Source: Microvelia longipes
Lineage: Eukaryota; Arthropoda; Insecta; Hemiptera; Veliidae
DNA length: 64,000 nt
Direction of reading: 5' to 3'
NCBI GenBank assembly: GCA_018340805.1
Contig: JACMZG010001914.1
Location: forward strand, 16,869,247-16,933,246
Shown: in pieces, positions 9,624-21,822 of the stretch
Layout of the letters: each line of letters opens with the position of its first letter
Position numbering within the stretch: position 1 is the stretch's first letter
Notes under the pieces: model-generated
The model's input: the letters and a program-made list of their open reading frames with translations, nothing else
Databases searched by the model: none
What the model was told of the DNA's origin: nothing
Made by a program: the position numbers and the translations under genes

Positions 9624-10378
9624 CATAGATACAATATTAACATAGATGCTCACTAAGTTAAAAAAAATGTTGATGGGATGCAGGAGGCTCAAGTGTACAG
9701 TCTAGTGGTGGAAGCGTGAACTGTCAGAAATTTTATTTCTGTCTTTTTATTTATTTATTTTTATTAACCAACAACGAGCTGTTGAGGGTAATCAAGTCTT
9801 TCATCGCTTTCAGCGCTTAGAATGATGAGGGATCGATGTATGAGTGATCCCAAGAAAGCTCTAGGTAAGAAATTCGTATAAATTGGTAAAAAGTGAAAAA
9901 TTTAATATCTCACTCTTACTTCACTCATAATGTCGTCCCCTTGGACTTGAACCTCTATGTCAGGTTTCAATTTTTGTTTGTTCCTTTACTTATTCGTTTG
10001 CGCCAACCCGAGATGTTTATATTCAGATAGCAAATATTTAATCTTAAGTCTAAAACACTGAAAATGATTTATTGTTATTTTTTTAAAACGATGGTGCTGC
10101 TTCGCGTGATGTAGCCCCAGTTTTGAAAAAAAATACATTGCGAATACTAACACCATACCATGGATCTTTGTTTACTTTTATTTTATTTTACTAAACGATT
10201 GACACTGTTGTATTTAAAAATACTACATCAATCTAGTAGAGGATAGAGGCAATTATTTTAATATAGCGCTCTTCAAGACTTAGTGATGAGGCCCAATTAA
10301 ATCATAACAAAACTTGTCAATTGAGTGTTGCTACTACACTCGGGAGTGAACCATCTATGTTAATATAGTTTATCTATG
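9624..10378 (+). mobile_element. ~755-bp TIR element, copy 2
   Basis: Same family and orientation as copy 1, 276 bases downstream of it. The TIRs begin CATAGATACAATATTAACAT on the left, and the reverse complement of the right end begins CATAGATAAACTATATTAAC. A perfect 8-bp target duplication AGTATAAC flanks it (9616-9623 and 10379-10386), which fixes the ends. No coding capacity. Confidence 0.85.
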
Positions 10379-10386
10379 AGTATAAC

Positions 10387-11636
10387 GTTTTGACCACCCT
10401 TTCTATTTAAGTCCGACGTCCCTAATGAAGAAAATAGGTTTGATGATCTATGGTTTACCCAAAAAAATACCATATATATTCAAGCATGAAAATTTATTAT
10501 AAAGGTGTTTTTCAGCATTTTTTCGACAGAAATGATGAGGAGAGTGGGGGGAGGTAGGTTTTTTGGAAAGAATGCTGAAGGCCTCTTGCTTTCTCAAAGG
10601 CACAATTTAATGTTATAATAATATTCGTTTCATCAAATTTGTTTTCCTCAATGCTATGAATCCATTTACAAGACCGAATAAAATAAAAAAGAATGCTATT
10701 AAGAACTATAAAGGCATGTAAACAATTATATAAAAAACTAATGGGTAGACAAGGTTTTACAAAACAATGTTGCAATACTCTGTCCGAATCCTCTCAGTGT
10801 ACTACTCCATTATTAGCGTTTTCTTAGAGTTTTAGAAGAAAACTAAATGTAGACAGAAAACAAGAGGTAAGGAAAGAATAATAGTAGAGTACGCCATTAA
10901 TAGGTCAATCTTAAAATTAAAAGCAGTACAATTAATATAAAATTAATCAAAACGTCTTTTATGCGTTCCGAGGAATATGGAGTAATTAAAAACATTGCAT
11001 TGATTAATCGTTTTGATTCCTTAAGCAACGTCGATGAGATCATTACACAAAAAATCAAAGGCGTTTAGAAATGTCAAAGAAGAGTACAGAGAGGTAACTT
11101 TACTTCAGGTCTACTCTTACGTTATTAATTAACATATATAAACTACATACAGGCATTAGTTTGTAAGGCGGACAGCGAGTAGTTGAATATGAAGGTTAGC
11201 GAGAGAGAGAGAGAGGAAAGGCCTTGTGAAGGACGTTTATTGCACCCCAGTCTCTCTAGCCAGCGTCTTATTTCAGGATATCTTGTCTTATCAACCATCG
11301 TAATGTACCTTAATTTTATTATATTACTACCCAACCAGTCTATTACTACCTTATTACTACATTAATATTAATAAATTCACTTTTAATATATAGCTTTAAA
11401 AAGGAACATAATATATATTTTAAGTATAATATAAAAAATTGAAATTAGACACGAAATGTTTATGAGTTAACGAGCAGTAGTGTTATCAGTATCCCAATGA
11501 GTAGGGGTGGATGTTGGCTACGTTTTTATACATTAAGAAGGAATGATACGCTCCTTCCCTGTTAAATAAGTTCCTTATACATGGGGAACGATAACTGTCA
11601 ACGAATCTATCGAATCGAAAAAAAACTTGAAATATA
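10387..11636. other. intergenic AT-rich DNA
   Basis: No gene recognised. A short (GA)n run lies near 11203-11216. Open frames on either strand are short and lack protein-like composition. Confidence 0.5.
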
Positions 11637-12498
11637 GACTTGTTAGGGAGGTTATGAAGCCTATGTTAGTAAGACATGTAAACTTGTTAGGGAGGTTATG
11701 AAGCCTATGTTAGTAAGACAGTAGATTGTTAGGGAGGTTTGAAGCCATGTAGTAAGTGTAGACTTGTTAGGGAGGTTATGAAGCCTATGTTAGTGGAATG
11801 TAGATTGTTAGGGGTGAAGCCTATGTTAGTGGGAAATGTAGACTTGTTAGGGAGGTTATGAAGCCTATGTTAGTAAGACATGTAAATTTGTTAAGGAGAT
11901 TATGAAGCCTATGTTAGTGGAAAATGTAGATTTGTTAGGGAGGTTGCGAAGTCTATGTTAGTGGGAAATGTAGACTTGTTAGGGAGGTTATGAAGCCTAT
12001 GTTAGTAAGACATGTAAACTTGTTATGGAGGTTATGAAGCCTATGTTAGTAAGACTATGAAGGTTAGTAAGACATGTAGACTTGTTAGGGAGGTTATGAA
12101 GCCTATGTTAGTGAAAAATGTAGATTTGTTAGGGAGGTTGCGATGTCTATGTTAGTGGGGAAATGTAGACTTGTTTAGGGAGTTGCAAAGCCTATTTAGT
12201 GGGAAATGTAGATGGTTAGGGAGGGTGCGAAGCCTATGTTAGTAGAGGAATGTAGACTTGTAGGGAGGTTGCAAAGCCTATGTTAGTGGTTACTTTAGGG
12301 AAGTTGCAAAGCCTATATTAGTGGGAAATGTAGACTTGTTAGGGAGGTTACGAAGCCTATGTTAAAGGGAAATGTAGACTTGCTAGGGAGGTTGCGAAGC
12401 CTATGTTAGTTGGAAATGTAGACTTGTTAGGGAGGTGATACTATGACTTGTACGAAGCCTATGATAGTAAAATTGTTAGGGAGGTTACGAAGCCTAAA
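11637..12498 (+). repeat. 44-bp minisatellite, about 20 copies
   Basis: A 44-bp unit (core TTGTTAGGGAGGTTATGAAG, then CCTATGTTAGTAAGACATGT) repeats in tandem. Early units are close to consensus. Later units carry GCGAAG/GCAAAG for ATGAAG and GTGGGAAATG for GTAAGACATG. Some units are shortened or broken (around 11725, 11810 and 12060). 44 is not a multiple of three and no frame stays open. Confidence 0.9.
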
Positions 12499-13545
12499 TT
12501 TGTGGTAAAAATTATAAATAATTTGATACTTTCGAGTTTTCAAAACATAAAGAGTTGACACTATATGTTTCTCGCACTATAACGTCATTATTTCAACCTA
12601 ATGAGGTTATCAGAACATTTTAAAAATTTAAATTAATGTTTTAGCAATAACCTATTTAAAAGTTACCCAACATATTCCAAAAGAAGAAAATATTTCGTGA
12701 GAGAAGATGATTCCGTCTTGCTTTAGACTCACTATAAAGGTTTCTCGTCTCGAAATTTTGTCGAAATCTTGTCAGACATTCTAGAGTAAGGTTAAATTGA
12801 GAATCATGTCATTGTTTAGGTAGCCATGCACATCAATCTCGCAAGTTTAATGACAAATACTCTTAAAATTTGAAATCATAAGGTTATAATAGTTGAGTTT
12901 GTTTAAGTTTCTTAGAGAGAACAAGGCGAAGCTATCAGTACTCTCTAAAGGGATCCTTCGACTCACGGTCTCAAACAATAACAATTGTAATCTTCTCTTT
13001 ATAGCAAATGCATCATACGCAAATCATTTTAGTCGCTTAGAATCTAAACATTATTAAGACAATATACAGTGGGAAATATAATTTTGAGTAATAATAAGCA
13101 AAACAGAGTTAGCTCCATCTCACCACAATATTTCTCCTTTTGGAAAATGTTTGGTAACAATTAAAGAGTATATCGAAGAAATTAAAAACTATAAATATTA
13201 ATTGATTAAAACATAATTAATTCGAAGTACGACACGGGAATGAATTCAATTCACATAAAAAATACATTTATGATATTTGTATTTAAATGGCTATAAAATA
13301 TGACGTTTGTATTTATTGCTATGTATACATATATCCTGGATAACCTTGGAATTATAATAATAATTTGTTTACACGTGGTACTGTACTAAATGATGTCAAA
13401 TTCTAAGACCAACAGGGGCCCTTGCCGCGTCTCTGACTTGCTCGGCACACCGCTACCTCTTTAGTATACAGCGATATCTCATCTCGAGGGCCAATACCTA
13501 ATTTAAGGTCATCCTCGTATATATAGACACACAACACAGATATTA
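12499..13545. other. intergenic AT-rich DNA
   Basis: No gene, RNA or repeat recognised. A slightly GC-richer patch lies at 13410-13500 without an open frame. Confidence 0.5.
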
Positions 13546-13579
13546 AAATAATATAATATATATTATTATATATAATATA

Positions 13580-13650
<71 letters not shown>

Positions 13651-13652
13651 CT
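13546..13652. repeat. (TA)n and (GA)n compound microsatellite
   Basis: A run of TA/ATATA passes directly into (GA)n. It is followed by CTCTCTGGGGCTCT, a fragment also found inside the ~316-bp MITE that begins 160 bp downstream. Confidence 0.85.
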
Positions 13653-13810
13653 CTCTGGGGCTCTATTTTATTATATATAAAATATAATAAAAAATGACAT
13701 TTTCTTCACTTAAAATGGTACGATTAAGGTAAAACTCATGTTACTCAATTCGAATCCTTTATAGTGAGTCATTTCCAAGACGGAATCATCTCAGACCTAC
13801 GGGGTCATAG

Positions 13811-14126
13811 AGATATATACTAGAGGGGGCATAGCCTATCTCAATACATTAAAAGGCCTGAAACATCGTATTGGGGCTCTCTGGGGCTCTGTGTAACCTC
13901 GTTAAAACCTCCTTCAAGAGTGAGTTAAGGTTATTATTAATTATTGATAAATTTATATCGGTTTCCGCACATTGTTTGTGTTTTGGTTTGGATTTTTAAC
14001 ATTCTTTTTATATAAGTTACTGTAATTTTGTACTGATTATTTGACTATATTTTAAGCAAAGAAGGTCAGGTTACTTTTTCGATGTTTCAAAATTCAACCA
14101 ATAGGAGCCCTCTAGTAATGATATCT
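13811..14126 (+). mobile_element. ~316-bp MITE (family A), copy 1
   Basis: The ends are inverted repeats: left AGATATATACTAGAGGGGGC, right reverse complement AGATATCATTACTAGAGGG. Diagnostic internal blocks are CTGAAACATC, GGGGCTCT...GGGGCTCTGTGTAACCTC, GAGTGAGTTAAGGTTAT, CACATTGTTTGTGTTTTG, and GATGTTTCAAAATTCAACC near the right end. Non-coding. At least six other full or partial copies occur in the window. Confidence 0.75.
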
Positions 14127-14450
14127 TCATATACGTGGTGACAAAGGTTAGTTATCGTACAGATACTTTAAAGACCTCGACCACTAGGCTGTCACAATGA
14201 AAATTAGAAAAAGCAATCACAAAAATTAAGATAAATAGGAAAACTGGTCCTGATTGGCTTTTTGTCACGCTAGATTTTTAAACAAAAAAAAAACTTGACT
14301 AGTTTTATCATTAATCTTTAATTATTACCAACAGAAAAAATAACTTTCATTATTGCTAAAATATAAATTAAAAACATAAAATAAAACATATTGTTCTTCA
14401 GATTTATATTGAAGAAAATAATAGTTAAAATTGTTTAATTGTTAATACAG

Positions 14451-14516
14451 AATGGATTGCGTACACTTTCATAACATTGCGCGTTTCATCGGAGAGAATG
14501 TTACATTCCTGATGAG
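14451..14516 (+). CDS. possible 66-bp internal exon
   Basis: An acceptor-like TTGTTAATACAG precedes the segment and a donor-like GATGAG|GTAATT follows it. One frame is open throughout (MDCVHFHNIARFIGENVTFL), the other two contain stops, and the length is a multiple of three. There is no recognised family and no neighbouring exon, so this is only a candidate. Confidence 0.15.
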
Positions 14517-14639
14517 GTAATTATTTCATAACTATCTTAGGAGCTTCCAGAACAGTTAAATGATATTTTGTGTTGATCTTTTAAATCGCGCAAAATAAGT
14601 TTTGGTAGTAACTATTTGATGAAATAGTAATTATCTATA

Positions 14640-15205
14640 TATTTAATCGCATGATCTAAATGATCAATTATCAATGAAAAAATAGCATTATAGAAAGTAT
14701 CTATAATGTTTTTAGACGCATGATATATCTAAATGATCAATGCAAAAAACAATACAATAGAATCTATAAATTATGTTTTGGCGCATGATCTAAATGACTT
14801 ATTCAAAAACATCACAATAGGAAGTATCTAAATAATTATTTTTTATGCATGATCTATACCTAAATGATCTTCTTTTTTTAAACTTTATTAATTATTGTCT
14901 ACAGTAAACGTTTTTGACATAGTGCTCATACTGGTTAAAGTGACTTGGCAGATTAAATGATCAATGGGGAAAAACACTATAGAATGTATCTAAATAATGT
15001 TTTTGGCGCATGATCTTAATGATTAATGCAATAAACATTACAAAAAAGGTATCTGAAAAATAGTTTTTTTGGCTCATGATGAAATAATAGATGAAAAAAA
15101 TCACTATATAAGAAACCTGAATGATGCTTTAGGAGCATGATCTAAATTATAAATGAATATAAGACATCACAAGAAGGCAACAAAATTTTTGGCGGAAGAT
15201 CTAAA
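14640..15205 (+). repeat. degenerate ~65-bp tandem array
   Basis: The motif GCATGATCTAAATGATCAAT, followed by CACTATAGAAAGTATCTAAA and TGTTTTTGG, recurs about eight times (around 14648, 14717, 14781, 14845, 14955, 15006, 15073 and 15137). An unrelated ~70-bp stretch near 14880-14945 interrupts it. Copies differ by indels and substitutions. Confidence 0.65.
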
Positions 15206-15636
15206 AATCTATACTATCAATGCAAATACTTTATCAGCAGCTTCTGCTACAATTACAATTAATTTAATAAACGCGATGCCATCGTTTCTATCTGCATAGC
15301 TCAGAGGTTATTATATCTTATCAGTCAATATTTAAAGTATCAGGTGTTGTAATAATTTATCTAAATTATCCCACTGTGCCGTGTTTTTAGTATTTTCCAG
15401 ACGATAAGCACAATTTTCGGGGGAATTTTTTTACAGGAAATATGAGTTTCAAGGTTAAAAACTGACAAGCATACTCCGCGTGAAACATATATCTATTTTA
15501 GATGCAATAAATGACAAAAACCATTTACGTATAGTATGTTCAATACATGACGAACAGAAATGAAGATTAAAGATGACTATGCTGTTTAAAAAGGAAAAAC
15601 AAGTAATAAATGTATGACGGAACTAGGGGGGACGTG

Positions 15637-16500
15637 NNNNNNNNNNNNNNNNNNNNNNNNNNNNNNNNNNNNNNNNNNNNNNNNNNNNNNNNNNNNNNNN
15701 NNNNNNNNNNNNNNNNNNNNNNNNNNNNNNNNNNNNNNNNNNNNNNNNNNNNNNNNNNNNNNNNNNNNNNNNNNNNNNNNNNNNNNNNNNNNNNNNNNNN
15801 NNNNNNNNNNNNNNNNNNNNNNNNNNNNNNNNNNNNNNNNNNNNNNNNNNNNNNNNNNNNNNNNNNNNNNNNNNNNNNNNNNNNNNNNNNNNNNNNNNNN
15901 NNNNNNNNNNNNNNNNNNNNNNNNNNNNNNNNNNNNNNNNNNNNNNNNNNNNNNNNNNNNNNNNNNNNNNNNNNNNNNNNNNNNNNNNNNNNNNNNNNNN
16001 NNNNNNNNNNNNNNNNNNNNNNNNNNNNNNNNNNNNNNNNNNNNNNNNNNNNNNNNNNNNNNNNNNNNNNNNNNNNNNNNNNNNNNNNNNNNNNNNNNNN
16101 NNNNNNNNNNNNNNNNNNNNNNNNNNNNNNNNNNNNNNNNNNNNNNNNNNNNNNNNNNNNNNNNNNNNNNNNNNNNNNNNNNNNNNNNNNNNNNNNNNNN
16201 NNNNNNNNNNNNNNNNNNNNNNNNNNNNNNNNNNNNNNNNNNNNNNNNNNNNNNNNNNNNNNNNNNNNNNNNNNNNNNNNNNNNNNNNNNNNNNNNNNNN
16301 NNNNNNNNNNNNNNNNNNNNNNNNNNNNNNNNNNNNNNNNNNNNNNNNNNNNNNNNNNNNNNNNNNNNNNNNNNNNNNNNNNNNNNNNNNNNNNNNNNNN
16401 NNNNNNNNNNNNNNNNNNNNNNNNNNNNNNNNNNNNNNNNNNNNNNNNNNNNNNNNNNNNNNNNNNNNNNNNNNNNNNNNNNNNNNNNNNNNNNNNNNNN
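15637..16500. other. assembly gap (864 N)
   Basis: All bases are N. Long open frames spanning this stretch are meaningless. The right edge lies 70 bp from a (TA)n tract and the giant palindrome, which may explain the assembly break. Confidence 0.99.
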
Positions 16501-16573
16501 GATCGTTTAACTGTTAACGATTTAAGCTCAATTTATTAGGAATTATGAGATTAGGACTTGGAGAAGAGGTAAT

Positions 16574-16577
16574 TTTA

Positions 16578-16649
<72 letters not shown>
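16574..16649. repeat. (TA)n microsatellite
   Basis: Near-pure TA repeat immediately left of the CAGGGTG end of the giant palindrome. Confidence 0.95.
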
Positions 16650-16652
<3 letters not shown>

Positions 16653-19600
16653 GGTGGAACATTTCAGATGCACACCCCCTGCTAAAATGGTTAAAAATGG
16701 AGATAGAGAGTCGGAAAAAGTCTCCACCCCTAGTAATCGACCTCAGTGACCTCAAATATGTCATTATTTTTTGGTAACTATTTGGCAAATATGGTAATTT
16801 TATTACCCAAATAGTAATTCCTCGGTAACTTTAAAAAGTTAAATTGGAGCATACCATGATATGAACATTTTTGAAAACTACATTATGTTCTGAGAAATTT
16901 GATACCAATATCATAAAATTCCGGTAAATTTTCTACGACCTATTGTGTAACATACATACACACTTTTATGCTTGAAAATTATATTTTTGGAACAACAAAA
17001 TGCACACCCCCTGCTAAAATGGTTAAAATGGAGATAGAGAGTCGGGAAAAGTCTCCACCCCTAGGTAATCGACCTCAGTGACCTCAAATATGTCATTATT
17101 TTTTGGTAACTATTTGGCAAATATGGTAATTTTATTACCCAAATAGTAATTCCTCGGTAACTTTAAAAAGTTAAATTGGAGCATACCATGATATGAACAT
17201 TTTTTAAAAAACTACATTATGTTCTGAGAAATTTGATACCAATATCATGAAATTCCGGTAATTTTTCTACGACCTATTGTGTAACATACATACACACTTT
17301 TATGCTTGAAAAATTATATTTTTGGAACAACAAAATGCACACCCCCTGCTAAAATGGTTAAAAATGGAGATAGAGAGTCGGAAAAAGTCTCCACCCCTAG
17401 GTAATCGACCTCAGTGACCTCAAATATGTCATTATTTTTTGGTAACTATTTGGCAAATATGGTAATTTTATTACCCGAAATAGTAATTCCTCGGTAACTT
17501 TAAAAAGTTAAATTAGAGCATACCATGATATGAACATTTTTGAAAACTACATTATGTTCTGAGAAATTTGATACCAATATCATAAAATTCCGGTAATTTT
17601 TCTACGACCTATTGTGTAACATACATACACACTTTTATGCTTGAAAATTGCCATATTTTTGGAACAACAAAATGCACACCCCCTGCTAAAATGGTTAAAA
17701 ATGGAGATAGAGAGTCGGAAAAAGTCTCCACCCCTAGGTAATCGACCTCAGTGACCTCAAATATGTCATTATTTTTTTGTAACTATTTGGCAAATATGGT
17801 AATTTTATTACCCGAAATAGTAATTCCTCGTTAACTTTAAAAAGTTAAATTGGAGCATACCATGATATGAACATTTTTGAAAACTACATTATGTTCTGAG
17901 AAATTTGATACCAATATCATAAAATTCCGGTAATTTTTCTACAACCTATTGTGTAACATACATACACACTTTTATGCTTGAAAATTGCCATATTTTTGGA
18001 ACAACAAAATGCACACCCCCTGCTAAAATGGTTAAAATGGAGATAGAGAGTCGGAAAAAGTCTCCACCCCTAGGTAATCGACCTCAGTGACCTCAAATAT
18101 GTCATTATTTTTTTGTAACTATTTGGCAAATATGGTAATTTTATTACCCGAAATAGTAATTCCTCGGTAACTTTAAAAAGTTAAATTGGAGCATACCATG
18201 ATATGAACATTTTTAAAACTACATTATGTTCTGAGAAATTTGATACCAATATCATAAAATTCCGGTAATTTTTCTACGACCTATTGTGTAACATACATAC
18301 ACACTTTTATGCTTGAAAAATTATATTTTTGGAACAACAAAATGCACACCCCCTGCTAAAATGGTTAAAAATGGAGATAGAGAGTCGGGAAAAGTCTCCA
18401 CCCCTAGGTAATCGACCTCAGTGACCTCAAATATGTCATTATTTTTTTGGTAACTATTTGGCAAATATGGTAATTTTATTACCCAAATAGTAATTCCTCG
18501 GTAACTTTAAAAAGTTAAATTAGCATACCATGATATGAACATTTTTGAAAAACTACATTATGTTCTGAGAAATTTGATACCAATATCATAAAATTCCGGT
18601 AATTTTTCTACCCTATTGTGTAACATACATACACACTTTTATTCTTGAAAATTATATTTTTTGGAACAACAAAATGCACACCCCCTGCTAAAATGGTTAA
18701 AAATGGAGATAGAGAGTCGGAAAAAGTCTCCACCCCTAGGTAATCGACCTCAGTGACCTCAAATATGTCATTATTTTTTTGTAACTATTTGGCAAATATG
18801 GTAATTTTATTACCCAAATGTAATTCCTCGTTAACTTTAAAAAGTTAAATTGGAGCATACCATGATATGAACATTTTTGAAAACTACATTATGTTCTGAG
18901 AAATTTGATACCAATATCATAAAATTCCGGTAATTTTTCTACGACCTATTGTGTAACATACATACACACTTTTATTCTTGAAAATTATATTTTTGGAACA
19001 ACAAATGCACACCCCCTGCTAAAATGGTTAAAAATGGAGATTAGAGAGTCGGAAAAAAGTCTCACCCCTACTAGTAGAATAAATTTTTTATTACAATTTT
19101 TCAAACATAACAGTGTGTATGTATGTTACAAAATAGGTCGTAGAAAAATTACCGGAATTTTATGATATTGAAATCAAATTTCTCAAAACATAATGTAGTT
19201 TTCAAAAATGTTCATATCATGGTATGCTCAATTTAACTTTTTAAAGTTACGAGGAATTACCATTTCGGGTAATAAATTACCATATTTGCCAAATAGTTAC
19301 CAAAAAAATAATGACATATTTGAGGTCACTGAGGTCGATTACCTAGGGGTGGAGACTTTTCCCGACTCTCTATCTCCATTTTTAACCATTTTAGCAGGGG
19401 GTGTGCATTTTGTTGTTCCAAAAATATAATTTTCAAGCATAAAAGTGTGTATGTATGTTACACAATAGGTCGTAGAAAAATTACCGGAATTTTATGATAT
19501 TGGTATCAAATTTCTCAGAACATAATGTAGTTTTCAAAAATGTTCATATCATGGTATGCTCAATTTAACTTTTTAAAGTTACCGAGGAATTACCATTTCG

Positions 19601-21725
19601 GGTAATAAAATTACCATATTTGCCAAATAGTTACCAAAAAAAAATGACATATTTGAGGTCACTGAGGTCGATTATCTAGGGGTGGAGACTTTTTCGACTC
19701 TCTATCTCCATTTTTAAACCATTTTAGCAGGGGGTGTGCATTTTGTTGTTCCAAAAATATAATTTTCAAGAATAAAAGTGTGTATGTATGTTACACAATA
19801 GGTCGTAGAAAAATTACCGGAATTTTATGATATTGGTATCAAATTTCTCAGAACATAATGTAGTTTTTAAAAATGTTCATATCATGGTATGCTCCAATTT
19901 AACTTTTTAAAGTTACGAGGAATTACTATTTCGGGTAATAAAATTACCATATTTGCCAAATAGTTACCAAAAATAATGACATATTTGAGGTCACTGAGGT
20001 CGATTACCTAGGGGTGAGACTTTTCCGACTCTCTATCTCCATTTTTAACCATTTTAGCAGGGGTGTGCATTTTGTTGTTCCAAAAATATGGCAATTTTCA
20101 AGCATAAAAGTGTGTATGTATGTTACACAATAGGTCGTAGAAAAATTACCGGAATTTTATGATATTGGTATCAAATTTCTCAGAACATAATGTAGTTTTA
20201 AAAAATGTTCATATCATGGTATGCTCCAATTTAACTTTTTTTAAAGTTACCGAGGAATTACCATTTCGGGTAATAAAATTACCATATTTGCCAAATAGTT
20301 ACCAAAAAATAATGACATATTTGAGGTCACTGAGGTCGATTACCTAGGGGTGGAGACTTTTTCCGACTCTCTATCTCCATTTTTAACCATTTTAGCAGGG
20401 GGTGTGCATTTTGTTGTTCCAAAAATATGGCAATTTTCAAGCATAAAAGTGTGTATGTATGTTACACATAGGTCGTAGAAAAATTACCGGAATTTTATGA
20501 TATTGGTATCAAATTTCTCAGAACATAATGTAGTTTTTAAAAATGTTCATATCATGGTATGCTCCAATTTAACTTTTTAAAGTTACCGAGGAATTACTAT
20601 TTCGGGTAATAAAATTACCATATTTGCCAAATAGTTACCAAAAAATAATGACATATTTGAGGTCACTGAGGTCGATTACCTAGGGGTGGAGACTTTCCCG
20701 ACTCTCTATCTCCATTTTTAACCATTTTAGCAGGGGGTGTGCATTTTGTTGTTCCAAAAATATAATTTTCAAGAATAAAAGTGTGTATGTATGTTACACA
20801 ATAGGTCGTAGAAAAATTACCGGAATTTTATGATATTGGTATCAAATTTCTCAGAACATAATGTAGTTTTCAAAAATGTTCATATCATGGTATGCTCAAT
20901 TTAACTTTTTAAAGTTACCGAGGAATTACTATTTCGGGTAATAAAATTACCATATTTGCCAAATAGTTACCAAAAAAATAATGACATATTTGAGGTCACT
21001 GAGGTCGATTACCTAGGGGTGGAGACTTTTCCGACTCTCTATCTCCATTTTTAACCATTTTAGCAGGGGGTGTGCATTTTGTTGTTCCAAAATAAATTTT
21101 CAAGCATAAAAGTGTGTATGTATGTTACACAATAGGTCGTAGAAAAATTACCGGAATTTTATGATATTGGTATCAAATTTCTCAGAACATAATGTAGTTT
21201 TCAAAAATGTTCATATCATGGTATGCTCCAATTTAACTTTTTAAAGTTACCGAGGAATTACTATTTCGGGTAATAAAATTACCATATTTGCCAAATAGTT
21301 ACCAAAAAATAATACATATTTGAGGTCACTGAGGTCGATTACCTAGGGGGAGACTTTTTCCCGACTCTCTATCTCATTTTTTAACCATTTTAGCAGGGGG
21401 TGTGCATTTTGTTGTTCCAAAAATATTTTTCAAGAATAAAAGTGTGTATGTATGTTACACAATAGGTCGTAGAAAAATTACCGGAATTTTATGATATTGG
21501 TATCAATTTCTCAAACATAATGTAGTTTTCAAAAATGTTCATATCATGGTATGCTCCAATTTAACTTTTTAAAGTTACCGAGGAATTACTATTTCGGGTA
21601 ATAAAATTACCATATTTGCCAAATAGTTACCAAAATAATGACATATTTGAGGTCACTGAGGTCGATTACCTAGGGGTGGAGACTTTGACTCTTCTCCCAT
21701 TTTTAACCTATTTAGCAGGGGTGTT
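16650..21725. mobile_element. giant foldback of ~335-bp tandem units (family S1)
   Basis: The left arm starts CAGGGTGGAACATTTCAG and carries units that repeat every 331-337 bp. TGCACACCCCCTGCTAAAAT occurs at 16669, 17001, 17336, 17673, 18010, 18343, 18675 and 19006. The eighth unit is cut short at ~19070. A ~26-bp spacer follows. The right arm then holds the inverted units, with the complementary motif ending near 19407, 19740, 20069, 20408, 20743, 21076, 21406 and ~21725. (TA)n tracts border both sides. Units are highly similar to each other. No coding frame is conserved between units, so the short frames inside are shadows. The structure is like foldback transposons whose long inverted ends contain tandem repeats. 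No transposase is visible. Confidence 0.85.
19071..19096. other. centre of the giant palindrome
   Basis: Single-copy spacer (TAGTAGAATAAATTTTTTAT...) between the last forward partial unit and the first inverted unit. The join is asymmetric: the left arm stops after the CACCCCTAC part of the unit, while the right arm starts at the TTTTTCAA part. Confidence 0.75.
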
Positions 21726-21736
21726 TTATGTTCATG

Positions 21737-21738
<2 letters not shown>

Positions 21739-21779
<41 letters not shown>

Positions 21780-21822
21780 TTATATTTATATTATATTATT
21801 ATATATATTATTATTATATATA
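21739..21822. repeat. (TA)n-rich microsatellite
   Basis: TA repeat grading into imperfect TATTTATATTATT. It separates the giant palindrome from the next CAGGGTG foldback. Confidence 0.9.

Noticed and set aside
8591..10378. Firm assignment of the TIR pair to hAT or P superfamily
   Set aside because: The 8-bp duplication fits both, the CATAG ends do not decide, and no transposase is present.
11637..12498. CRISPR array
   Set aside because: Units are contiguous 44-bp repeats without unique spacers, and the DNA is clearly eukaryotic.
15610..16539. Long open frames of ~300 codons
   Set aside because: They run through 864 N characters and have no real sequence.
16650..21725. Sequencing hairpin (missed adapter) as the cause of the giant palindrome
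   Set aside because: Not excluded, but unit variants are not in mirror order and a sister element has the same design with different sequence.
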